A DNA stretch of 64,000 nt from Streptomyces termitum (lineage in GTDB: Bacteria; Actinomycetota; Actinomycetes; Streptomycetales; Streptomycetaceae). A model generated the notes under the pieces. It was not told where the DNA came from. It was given only the letters and a program-made list of their open reading frames with translations, and did not search any database. Shown here piece after piece: positions 25,661-33,223 of this stretch. Within the stretch, counting starts at the first letter, position 1, and each line of letters starts with the position of its first letter. The position numbers and the translations under genes were made by a program. Where the stretch lies: NCBI RefSeq assembly GCF_014650175.1, contig NZ_BMUL01000015.1:62001-126000 (forward strand), in the 5' to 3' direction.

Positions 25661-26377
25661 TCACAGGACGTGGCGGAGGGACCGGTCGCGGATCATGAGC
25701 GCGGCCCTTTTGCCGGGCAGGTCGACTTCCGCCGCGTAGCGGAAGCCCGCGCCGAGGAAGGCCGAGACGGAGGGGGTGTTGCGGAGGTCGGGTTCGGCGA
25801 CGACGCGGGTGCAGCGGGGACGGTGGTCGAGGACGAGGTCGGCGACGGCCCGCAGCAGGGCCGTGCCGACGCCCCGGCCCCGGTCGGCGCCGTCGCCGAG
25901 GAGGAGGTGGACGCCCGTGTCGTGCGGGCGGGCCGGGTAGGCGCGGGCGAGCGGGTCGAGGTCCGCGCGGTAGATCTCGAAGTAGCTCATCGGGGTGGTG
26001 TCGAGGACGCCGAGGCAGGGGACGCTGCGGCCGTCGCCCTCGAGTTGGGCGCGGACGTGGCCGGCGGTGGTGTCGGCGGGTCCGGCGAGTTCCCAGAAGG
26101 CGGCGACGGCGGGGTCGTTCATCCACCGGGTGAGCAGGGGCAGGTCGCGTTCCAGCCGTACGGGGACGAGGCGGAAGCCGCCGAAGGGGGTGGGGGCGGG
26201 GGCCCAGGAGGCGACGGCGTCGAGCAGGTCGCCGTCGAGGAGGGCGAGGAAGTCGTCGACGCGGAGGTCGAGGGTGTCGTCGCCCCTCGGTTCGGTGCCG
26301 GCCGTGTCGCGGTCCGCCGTGCCGGGGGGTGTCGGGGTGGCGGTGGGGGCGGGGCCGGGGTGTGGCGGTATGGGCAT
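25661..26377 (-). CDS. GNAT acyltransferase of the siderophore operon (IucB/RhbD-like)
   Basis: The 238-residue protein has the GNAT fold of siderophore acetyltransferases. FRLVPVRLERDLPLLTRWMN opens the domain at about 67, and the acyl-CoA loop is GDGADRGRGVGTALLRA (about 158-174). NTPSVSAFLGAGF near the C-terminus is also family-typical. It would acylate the amine arm before or after coupling to citrate. In known pathways the amine is N-hydroxylated first, but no hydroxylase gene is found here. ATG 26377 follows GGAAGA. The first 35 residues are Pro/Thr-rich and probably disordered. Confidence 0.85.
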   Translation of the reverse strand: MPIPPHPGPAPTATPTPPGTADRDTAGTEPRGDDTLDLRVDDFLALLDGDLLDAVASWAPAPTPFGGFRLVPVRLERDLPLLTRWMNDPAVAAFWELAGPADTTAGHVRAQLEGDGRSVPCLGVLDTTPMSYFEIYRADLDPLARAYPARPHDTGVHLLLGDGADRGRGVGTALLRAVADLVLDHRPRCTRVVAEPDLRNTPSVSAFLGAGFRYAAEVDLPGKRAALMIRDRSLRHVL

Positions 26378-26453
26378 GGGCGGGGTCTTCCGGTGGGGCA
26401 CGGGCGGCGGGGTGAGGGGGTGGGCCGCCCCGGGAGGGGCCGGGGCGGCGGGG

Positions 26454-28433
26454 TCAGGCGCGCAGGGGGTTGGTGATGGTGACGTAGACGGACTGGGTGT
26501 CGACGGGGCCGACGAGTTCGTCGAGGCCGTGGAGGCGGGTGAGGAGGTTGGCCTTGCTGCGGAGGGTGGCCGCTTCCAGGAGCCGGTGCGGCAGGGGGGA
26601 GCCGAGGCCGGTGGCGGAGACGAGGAAGGAGCGGAAGGCGGCGAGCAGGATCCGTTCGTCGGCGAGGTGCTGGGCGCCGAAGGCGCCGATGAGGCCGAGG
26701 ACGTTGTTGATGCCGAGGTAGTAGGCGAAGCGCTCGTCGGTGACCTGGTCGGAGACGAAGGTGTCGCTGTGGGCGCCGATGCCGGGGAGGCGGGCCTCCA
26801 GTTCGGCGCGGTGGGACTCGCGGAAGTAGTAGCCCTGGTTGTCGCGGTAGCGGCCGCCGGCGGGCCAGCCCTCGGGGTCGAGGAGGACCAGGGTGTTCTG
26901 CTGGTGGGCCTCCAGGGCGATGCCGGCGTGGCCGTCGAGCCAGAGGATGGGGCGGACGACCTGGTCGAGGTAGCGCAGGAACCACTCGGCGGAGACGGCG
27001 GCGACGGGGCGGCCGGTGCGGGCGGCGAGCCCGTGGACGAGGTCGGCGAGCCGGGAGCGCATGGCCCCGCTCCCCCGGCCCGGGGCCGTAGCGCCGTCCC
27101 ATCGGTCCGGGGCCGTAGCGCCGTCCCGCCGTCCCCGGGCCGGGTCTGCTTCCTCGCCGGGCTTCCCGGTCTCCCCTGCCGCCCCGGTTCCCCCCTCGGG
27201 GTGGGGGGTGGTGAGGGCGGCGAGGCAGACGGCGTCGTCGGCGGGGCCGAAGGGGTTGTGCCGGATCATCACGTCGAGGCCGGGCACGGGGGTGCCGTCG
27301 GGGGTGTCGACGGCGAGCCAGGCGGGGTCGCGGACGATGTCGAAGCCGGGGTGGGCGGCCTGCCACGCGTCGACGAGGCCGGTGCGCAGGAGGCGGTGGA
27401 CCTCGACGCCCCGGTGGAGTTCCTTGCGGAGGTTCTCCCGGCGGGAGTTGGTGATGCGCAGGCCGAGGGAGAGCTTGAGCATGGCGCGGGCGCCGGGGCG
27501 GTGGACGGTGCGGACGGAGGAGGTGGGGTGCCAGTGGCTGCCGTGCGGGCCGAGGTCGTGCAGGAGGCCCCGGTCGAGGAGGGCGCGGACGTCGGGCCGG
27601 TGGCGGAGTTCGCGGGCCTGCCAGGGGTGGAGGGGCAGGGGGGTGGTGCCGGCGGGGTGGGCGAGTCCTTCGGCGAGACCGGCGGCGAGCTGTGCGGCGG
27701 TGACGGGGCGGCCCTGTTCGGTCCAGGCGGAGTCGGCGGCGAGGAGGGAGGCGTCGACGGCGAACCAGTGGAGGGGGAAGGAGCCGTGGAGTTCGGGCGA
27801 GTAGCGGCGGGACTCGGTGTCGGAGAGTCCTTCGCGGCTCTTGGGGGTGGGGTGGAGCGGGTGGCCGAGGAGGAGGGACTGTTCGGCGGCGAGGAAGGGG
27901 TCGGCGTCGGGGTGGGAGCGGGGGCCGGCGCGGCGGGCGGTGAGGAAGTCGGCGGTGCGGCGGGCGGAGTCGGCGACGCGGCCGACGAGTTCGGTGGCTT
28001 CGGGGCGGCCGGTCTCGCGGCTGAGGAGGGCGGCGAGGGTGACGGCGTCGACGGTGGGCGCGGTGGCGGGGAGGCCCTCCAGGGAGGGGGCGCCGAAGCG
28101 GTGCCAGCCGGTGGGCGACCAGTAGCGGACGGGGACGCGGAGGGCGGTGCCGCTGGCGTCGAGGGGGACGCGGAGGGTGTCGCCGGCGGGGGCGGGGAGG
28201 TTCTTCTCGCGGACCCAGCAGCGCAGCAGGTTCTCCAGGGCGGCGGTGTCGGCGGCCCGGTGGGGGTCGGGGTCGTCGAGCGGGTCGGCGGCGGGGGTGC
28301 CGGGGCGGGCGTCCGGGCCGGTGGGGGGCGTCCGGTGGGGGGCGGTGGCGATCCTCCGGCGCGGGACCGTGCGCTCCTCGGCGTCGGGGCGGATGTCGGT
28401 CTCGGGCGCCTGGGGGGCGGGGGTGGGGTTCAC
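26454..28433 (-). CDS. IucA/IucC family siderophore synthetase (first copy)
   Basis: This 659-residue NIS synthetase starts at GTG 28433 after AAGGA. The IucA/IucC domain spans about 180-430 (LPLHPWQARELRHRP; SSVRTVHRPGARAMLKLSLG). The C-terminal segment holds LEAHQQNTLVLLD and YRDNQGYYFRES. An in-frame, low-complexity insert of about 45 residues (GGTGAAGETGKPGEE ... GRGSGAM) contains a 9-residue duplication (DGATAPDRW, DGATAPGRG). It is followed 76 bp later by the GNAT gene. It would make the first citrate-amine bond if the order follows aerobactin-type logic. That order is inferred. Confidence 0.9.
   Translation of the reverse strand: MNPTPAPQAPETDIRPDAEERTVPRRRIATAPHRTPPTGPDARPGTPAADPLDDPDPHRAADTAALENLLRCWVREKNLPAPAGDTLRVPLDASGTALRVPVRYWSPTGWHRFGAPSLEGLPATAPTVDAVTLAALLSRETGRPEATELVGRVADSARRTADFLTARRAGPRSHPDADPFLAAEQSLLLGHPLHPTPKSREGLSDTESRRYSPELHGSFPLHWFAVDASLLAADSAWTEQGRPVTAAQLAAGLAEGLAHPAGTTPLPLHPWQARELRHRPDVRALLDRGLLHDLGPHGSHWHPTSSVRTVHRPGARAMLKLSLGLRITNSRRENLRKELHRGVEVHRLLRTGLVDAWQAAHPGFDIVRDPAWLAVDTPDGTPVPGLDVMIRHNPFGPADDAVCLAALTTPHPEGGTGAAGETGKPGEEADPARGRRDGATAPDRWDGATAPGRGSGAMRSRLADLVHGLAARTGRPVAAVSAEWFLRYLDQVVRPILWLDGHAGIALEAHQQNTLVLLDPEGWPAGGRYRDNQGYYFRESHRAELEARLPGIGAHSDTFVSDQVTDERFAYYLGINNVLGLIGAFGAQHLADERILLAAFRSFLVSATGLGSPLPHRLLEAATLRSKANLLTRLHGLDELVGPVDTQSVYVTITNPLRA
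27081..27127. repeat. 27-bp period duplication inside a synthetase gene
   Basis: The 20-mer CGGGGCCGTAGCGCCGTCCC occurs at 27081-27100 and again at 27108-27127. The 27-bp period keeps the frame and produces the repeated DGATAP peptide in a linker. Confidence 0.7.
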
Positions 28434-28471
28434 GCGGTTTTCCTTGGGGAGGGGGCCGGGGACGGTCCTGG

Positions 28472-30172
28472 TCAGTGGGACGGTCCGGGGGCGGCCCGGT
28501 GGGGGGCGGGGGGCCGGGGGACGTGGGCCCGTTCGGCCGCGGCGAGGGCGTCGGCGAAGCGGTCCATGACGGCGGCGGCCTGCTCGTCGGTGAGGGTCAG
28601 CGGGGGGAGGAGCCGGACCACGGCGGAGTGCCGGCCGCCGAGTTCGACGATGAGGCCGCGGGCGAGGCACTCCCGCTGGACGGCGCGGGCGAGGGCGGGG
28701 GCGGCCGGGGGGACGGTGTCGGCGGGTCCGGCGCCGTCGGGGTCGACGATCTCGACGCCGATCATGAGGCCGCGGCCCCGCACGTCGCCGACGCAGGGGT
28801 GGGCGGGCTGAAGCGTGCGGAGGCCGGTGAGCATGCGGGCGCCGAGGTCGGCGGCCCGTTCGGCGAGGCGGTTCTCGCGGACGTGGGCGAGGGTGGCGGT
28901 GCCGGCGGCCATGGCGAGCTGGTTGCCGCGGAAGGTGCCGGCGTGGGCGCCGGGTTCCCAGACGTCGAGTCCGGAGCCGTAGACGATCACGGCGAGCGGG
29001 AGGGAGCCGCCGATGGCCTTGGAGAGGACCATCACGTCGGGGACGACGCCGCTGTGCTCGACGGCCCAGAAGGCGCCGGTGCGGCCGACGCCGGTCTGGA
29101 CCTCGTCGACGACGAGGGGGATGCCGTGCCGGGCGGTGACGTCCCGCATCCGGCGCATCCAGGCGTCGGGGGCGGGCAGGACGCCGCCCTCGCCCTGGAC
29201 GGCCTCCACGATCATCCCGGCGGGGGCGGTGACGCCGCTCTTGGGGTCGTCGAGGAGGCTCTCGGTCCAGCGGGCGCCGAGTTCGGCGCCGCGCTCGCCG
29301 CCGACGCCGAAGGGGCAGCGGTACGTCTGGGGGTACGGGAGCCGGGTGACGCGGACGTCCTCGGCGCCGCCGGAGACGGCGAGGGCGCCGGAGGTCATGC
29401 CGTGGTAGGCACCGGTGAAGGCGAGGAGGCCGCGCCGGCCGGTGGCGGTGCGGACCAGTTTGAGCGCGGCCTCGACGGCGTCGGTCCCGGCGGGGCCACA
29501 GAACTGGATGCGGGCGTCGGCGGCGAACTCCGGCGGGAGGGTGGCGAAGAGTTCCGAGGTGAAGGCGTCCTTGACCGGGGTGGCGAGGTCGAGGACGTGG
29601 AGCGGGGCGCCGGAGTCGAGGACCTTGCGGACGGCTTCGAGGACCACGGGGTGGTTGTGGCCGAGGGCGAGGGTCCCGGCACCGGAGAGGCAGTCGAGGT
29701 AGCGCCGGCCGTCGGCGCCCTCGATGGTCAGGCCGCGGGCGCGGACCGGGACGACGGGCAGGGAGCGGGCGTAGGTGCGGGCGGCGGACTCGCGCTGGGC
29801 CTGGCGCCGGAGGATCGCCTCGTACCCGGCCCCGGGCGCCGTCCCGTACCCCCGCCGGGTCGCCGCGACGGGCCCCCCGCCCCCTGTCCCCGCCCCCGCT
29901 TCCGTGCCCCGCTCCGGTACGTCCTCCGGCTCCGGGGTCCGTACGGCCTCCGCCCCTGGTGTCCGTACGTCTTCCGGCTCCGGGGGCCGTACGGAATCCG
30001 GAGCCGGTACGTCCTCCGGGGCCGGGCCCGGCGCGGTCTCCGGAGGCCCTGCGTCCGCCGGCTCCGGGGCGGGCGGCCGGGTCGGCTCCGGCACGCTCCC
30101 CGGGGTCCGGCCGCCGGGCGTCCGGGGCGTGGCGGCCGGTGTGACGGCCGGAGCTGATTCGGTCACGGCCAC
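28472..30172 (-). CDS. Diaminobutyrate-type class III aminotransferase of the siderophore operon
   Basis: This PLP enzyme (566 residues) is of the class III, RhbA/diaminobutyrate-2-oxoglutarate transaminase group. It would make 2,4-diaminobutyrate as a building block. GPAGTDAVEAALKL and GAYHGMTSG mark the cofactor pocket, VVDEVQTGVGRTG has the Asp that binds the PLP ring, and VMVLSKAIGGSLP holds the Schiff-base Lys. The catalytic domain only begins at about residue 120. Before it is a Pro/Glu/Val-rich tail with repeats such as PEDVRTP. GTG 30172 is chosen because GGGAGG precedes it. It is the first gene of the operon, 38 bp before the synthetase. Confidence 0.88.
   Translation of the reverse strand: MAVTESAPAVTPAATPRTPGGRTPGSVPEPTRPPAPEPADAGPPETAPGPAPEDVPAPDSVRPPEPEDVRTPGAEAVRTPEPEDVPERGTEAGAGTGGGGPVAATRRGYGTAPGAGYEAILRRQAQRESAARTYARSLPVVPVRARGLTIEGADGRRYLDCLSGAGTLALGHNHPVVLEAVRKVLDSGAPLHVLDLATPVKDAFTSELFATLPPEFAADARIQFCGPAGTDAVEAALKLVRTATGRRGLLAFTGAYHGMTSGALAVSGGAEDVRVTRLPYPQTYRCPFGVGGERGAELGARWTESLLDDPKSGVTAPAGMIVEAVQGEGGVLPAPDAWMRRMRDVTARHGIPLVVDEVQTGVGRTGAFWAVEHSGVVPDVMVLSKAIGGSLPLAVIVYGSGLDVWEPGAHAGTFRGNQLAMAAGTATLAHVRENRLAERAADLGARMLTGLRTLQPAHPCVGDVRGRGLMIGVEIVDPDGAGPADTVPPAAPALARAVQRECLARGLIVELGGRHSAVVRLLPPLTLTDEQAAAVMDRFADALAAAERAHVPRPPAPHRAAPGPSH
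29905..30060. repeat. Imperfect repeat region coding the aminotransferase tail
   Basis: Units related to GTCCGTACGTCCTCCGGCTC recur about four times with a period near 48 bp, often starting GTACGT or GTACGG. They code for the Pro-Glu-Asp-Val tail. Exact period is approximate. Confidence 0.5.
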
Positions 30173-30502
30173 GGCTCGGTGTCCTCCCGCTGTAACGGTT
30201 GCGTTGCACATCGACGGGGCGCCGGACCGTCCCCAAGGGTCGCTCCGAGCGCCACCGTTGTGTCCCCCGTACGTACCAACGACGGGGCGGGCCGGGGAAC
30301 ACGGGCCGGGGGCAAGATCCTTGGCGTGTCCCGGATCACGGCATGGCAACGGCCGGACCGGCTACGGAACCACCGGTGCGGCGCGTACCGTCCCCTCCGG
30401 CACCGGCATAGTGGGGGCCGTCGCTCCCGCGCCCGCTGCGACGCGGGGGCGGCCGACGCCCGGACATGCACCAGTTGACGTAGTTCCCAGGGGGATCACG
30501 AG
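30173..30502. promoter_or_regulatory. Divergent promoter region of the siderophore operon and the protease pair
   Basis: No gene is seen in this 330-bp stretch. An imperfect 18-bp palindrome, TGTAACGGTTGCGTTGCA (30191-30208), lies just upstream of the aminotransferase ribosome-binding site and is a candidate operator. I looked for the Streptomyces iron box (TTAGGTTAGGCTCACCTAA type) and did not find one. Confidence 0.4.
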
Positions 30503-31687
30503 ATGCGACCTATTCGTCCGCTGCTGATGGCGGCGTCCGCCGTCGCGGCGCTGACGCTCACCGCGACGGCCTGCGGCCCGGCCGAGGACAACGCGGGAGA
30601 CAAGCCCAGCGCGCCGGTGGAGGGGACCAGCGAGAACCCCATCGACAAGATCAAGATTCCGGAGGACCTCAAGCAGCGGCTGAAGGACCACGGGATCGAC
30701 ATCGACAAGTGGCGCGACGGCGAGTGGAAGAACTGGGACCGCGACAAGTGGCTCCGTGAGGCGAAGGACTTCGTCAACCCGATCATCGAGGACCTCTGGG
30801 ACCCGGACCGGATGCGGGACGCCGAGCGTCCGGACCGGCCGGTCGAGGAGGAGGACATCTCGGGCGACGAGGGCGTCACCGACCCGACGCCGGACCCGGT
30901 GAAGGCGAAGGCCGTGGCGGCGAAGTACCACGCCAACTCGCCCGCCTCCGGCAAGGTGTTCTTCGACGGGCCCGAGGGCTCGATGGTCTGCTCCGCCACC
31001 GTGGTGCGGGACCCGGCCCACCCGGGCAAGTCGAACATGGTGTGGACCGCCGGCCACTGCGTCCACAAGGGCAAGGCGGGCGGCTGGTACCGCAACATCG
31101 CCTTCGTCCCGTCGTACAACGACGCCGCGATGGAGACCTCCGCGCTGGAGAAGGCGACCCGCGAGGAGATCGCCCCGTACGGCGTGTGGTGGGCGGACTG
31201 GGTGAAGACCTCCGACCAGTGGATCGCCGAGGGCGCGTCCACCGGCGGCGCCGGCGCCCCGTACGACTTCGCGGTCATCCAGGTGACGCCGGAGAAGGGC
31301 TCCACCGGCAAGTCGCTGGAGGAGACGGTGGGCACGGCCCTGCCGGTCGAGTTCAACGCCCCGGCGGTGCCGAAGATCGCGAGCATCACCGCGACCGGCT
31401 ACCCGGCGGCGGCGCCGTACGACGGCCAGAAGATGTTCAACTGCGCCGACAAGCCGGGCCGGCTGTCGCTGAAGGCGGAGCAGCCGACGATGTACCGCAT
31501 CGGCTGCACGATGACGGGCGGTTCGTCCGGCGGCGGCTGGGTCGCCCAGGGCAAGGACGGCGGTCCGGCGCTGGTGTCGAACACCTCGATCGGCCCGTCG
31601 ACGGCCGGTTGGCTGGCGGGCCCGCGCCTGGGCCCGGAGGCCAAGGCGATCTTCGACGAGGTCAGCAAGAAGTACGCCGGCCGCTAG
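30503..31687 (+). CDS. Trypsin-like serine protease lipoprotein (first of a tandem pair)
   Basis: The 394-residue protein has a signal peptide ending in a lipobox (LTATAC, Cys about 24), so it should be anchored outside the membrane. Residues about 50-100 form a segment shared with the next gene (IDKWRDGEWKNWD, EAKDFVNPIIEDLW). The chymotrypsin-fold catalytic triad is visible: WTAGHCVH (His), YDFAVIQV (Asp) and GGSSGGGW (Ser). Length and order are the same in the paralogue 267 bp downstream. The target is unknown. A long stem-loop follows the stop. Confidence 0.9.
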   Translation: MRPIRPLLMAASAVAALTLTATACGPAEDNAGDKPSAPVEGTSENPIDKIKIPEDLKQRLKDHGIDIDKWRDGEWKNWDRDKWLREAKDFVNPIIEDLWDPDRMRDAERPDRPVEEEDISGDEGVTDPTPDPVKAKAVAAKYHANSPASGKVFFDGPEGSMVCSATVVRDPAHPGKSNMVWTAGHCVHKGKAGGWYRNIAFVPSYNDAAMETSALEKATREEIAPYGVWWADWVKTSDQWIAEGASTGGAGAPYDFAVIQVTPEKGSTGKSLEETVGTALPVEFNAPAVPKIASITATGYPAAAPYDGQKMFNCADKPGRLSLKAEQPTMYRIGCTMTGGSSGGGWVAQGKDGGPALVSNTSIGPSTAGWLAGPRLGPEAKAIFDEVSKKYAGR

Positions 31688-31703
31688 TCGGCGGCGCGCG
31701 ATC

Positions 31704-31733
31704 GGGAGGCGGGGCCGCACGGCCCCGCCTCCC
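31704..31733. terminator. Terminator after the first protease
   Basis: A perfect 14-bp stem (31704-31717 with 31720-31733) and a 2-nt CA gap form a very stable hairpin 16 bases after the stop. Confidence 0.7.
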
Positions 31734-31736
31734 CCG

Positions 31737-31788
31737 CGCTTCCGGACCCCACGCTTCCGGACCCCACGCTTCCGGACCCCACGCTTCC
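31737..31788. repeat. 15-bp tandem repeat
   Basis: The unit CGCTTCCGGACCCCA begins at 31737, 31752 and 31767, with a partial fourth copy at 31782. It lies directly after the terminator stem, between the two protease genes. Function is unknown. Confidence 0.85.
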
Positions 31789-31954
31789 GTGTCCGCCCGG
31801 TCGTGGTCCGGGAAGCCGGACACGCCCGGTGGGGACCGGCCGTCGTGGCCGGATCGCGACTCCGGGCATACTGTGCACCGCAACTGACGCGTCCATGACG
31901 GCCGTTCGACGGCCGGGCCGGGCGCGGCACGTCTTCACAGGGGGACTTCACCAC

Positions 31955-33136
31955 ATGCGTTCCGTACGACTCATACCCGCCGCCCTCGGCGTGGTGACGG
32001 CGCTCGCGCTGACCGTCACCGGCTGCGGGCCCACCGAGACGCCCGCCGCGGACAAGCCGGCCGGCGGGGCGAGCAGCTCCGCGCCGGCCACCGGGGGGTC
32101 CGACGCCGGCGACGCCGCGGGCGACCTCGCCGGGGACCTGGCCGACAAGCTGAAGAAGCACGGCGTGGACATCGAGAAGTGGAAGGGCGGCGAGTGGAAG
32201 AACTGGGACACCGGCACCTGGCTGCGTGAGGCCGAGGACTTCGTCAACCCGGTCATCGAGGGCCTGTGGGACCAGACCCGCATGCAGTCCGCGCAGAGCC
32301 CGGAGCAGACGATCACCGCGCAGGCCGGGACCTCCGGCTCCGACCCGGTGCCGCGGCCGGTGACGGCGCAGCGCGAGAAGACGCCGTACCACCGCAACGC
32401 CGCCCCCGTGGGCAAGATCTTCTTCGACTCGCCGCAGGGCTCGATGGTCTGCTCGGGCACGGTCGTGAAGGACCCGCGCCGCCCCGGCAGGTCCAACCTG
32501 GTCTGGACGGCCGGCCACTGCGTGCACGCCGGCCAGCGCGGCGGCTGGTACCGCAACATCGCCTTCGTGCCGTCCTTCAACGACCTGGGCAAGACCCCGG
32601 CCGCGCTGCGCAACGCGAAGCCGCACGAGGTCTACCCGTACGGGCAGTACTGGGCGGACTGGGTGGCGACCTCCGGCGAGTGGATCCAGCGCGGCGGCAC
32701 CAACCAGGCGTGGCCGTACGACTACGCGATCCTGCACGTGAAGCCCGAGCGCGGCTCGAAGTCGCTGGAGGAGACCGTCGGCGCGGCGCTGCCGGTCGAC
32801 TTCTCCGCCCCGGCTCCGGCGCGGGCCGGGACGGTGGGTGCCTGGGGCTACCCGCAGGCCGCCCCGTACAACGGCGTGATCATGCACAAGTGCCTGTCCG
32901 GGGCCTCCCGGCTGACCACCGCGCCGGCGACCCCGGTGATGTACCGGATCGGCTGCACGATGACGGCGGGCTCCTCGGGCGGCGGCTGGTTCCGGGTGCT
33001 GCCGAACGGCAGGACGGCGCTGGTGTCGAACACCTCGATCGGCCCGGCGGGCAGCCGGGGCTGGCTGGCCGGCCCGCAGCTCGGCCGGGGCGCCCAGTCC
33101 GCCTACGACCTGGTCAGCAAGAAGTTCGCCCGCTGA
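31955..33136 (+). CDS. Trypsin-like serine protease lipoprotein (second of a tandem pair)
   Basis: This 393-residue paralogue keeps the same order as its neighbour: a lipoprotein signal (LTVTGC, Cys about 24), the shared segment (IEKWKGGEWKNWD, EAEDFVNPVIEGLW) and the triad (WTAGHCVH; YDYAILHV; AGSSGGGW). ATG 31955 follows GGGGGA. The middle part (about 105-135) differs most from the first copy. An ancient tandem duplication is the simplest reading. Both are likely extracytoplasmic proteases. The shared WKNWD segment may be a propeptide or a partner-binding region, which is inference. Confidence 0.9.
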   Translation: MRSVRLIPAALGVVTALALTVTGCGPTETPAADKPAGGASSSAPATGGSDAGDAAGDLAGDLADKLKKHGVDIEKWKGGEWKNWDTGTWLREAEDFVNPVIEGLWDQTRMQSAQSPEQTITAQAGTSGSDPVPRPVTAQREKTPYHRNAAPVGKIFFDSPQGSMVCSGTVVKDPRRPGRSNLVWTAGHCVHAGQRGGWYRNIAFVPSFNDLGKTPAALRNAKPHEVYPYGQYWADWVATSGEWIQRGGTNQAWPYDYAILHVKPERGSKSLEETVGAALPVDFSAPAPARAGTVGAWGYPQAAPYNGVIMHKCLSGASRLTTAPATPVMYRIGCTMTAGSSGGGWFRVLPNGRTALVSNTSIGPAGSRGWLAGPQLGRGAQSAYDLVSKKFAR

Positions 33137-33151
33137 CCCCGGGCCATCCGC

Positions 33152-33202
33152 ACAGGGCTCCGGCCCCCGCCCCCGTCGAGGGGGCGGGGGCCGGAGCCCT
33201 GT
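33152..33202. terminator. 23-bp-stem bidirectional terminator
   Basis: Arms 33152-33174 and 33180-33202 pair over 23 bp without mismatch around a GTCGA loop. It separates the protease gene from convergent hflX. Confidence 0.8.
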
Positions 33203-33223
33203 CGTGCGGGGGTCGTCGCCCGG

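Noticed and set aside
30173..30502. Iron box (DmdR1 type) for the siderophore operon
   Set aside because: I searched the region by eye for TTAGGTTAGG-like 19-mers and found none.
31737..31788. CRISPR or attachment-site repeats
   Set aside because: The 15-bp units are directly adjacent, without spacers, integrase or tRNA gene nearby.
30503..33136. Mobile element or phage origin for the protease pair
   Set aside because: There are no terminal repeats or transposase, and base composition equals that of the neighbours. A simple tandem duplication explains the pair.
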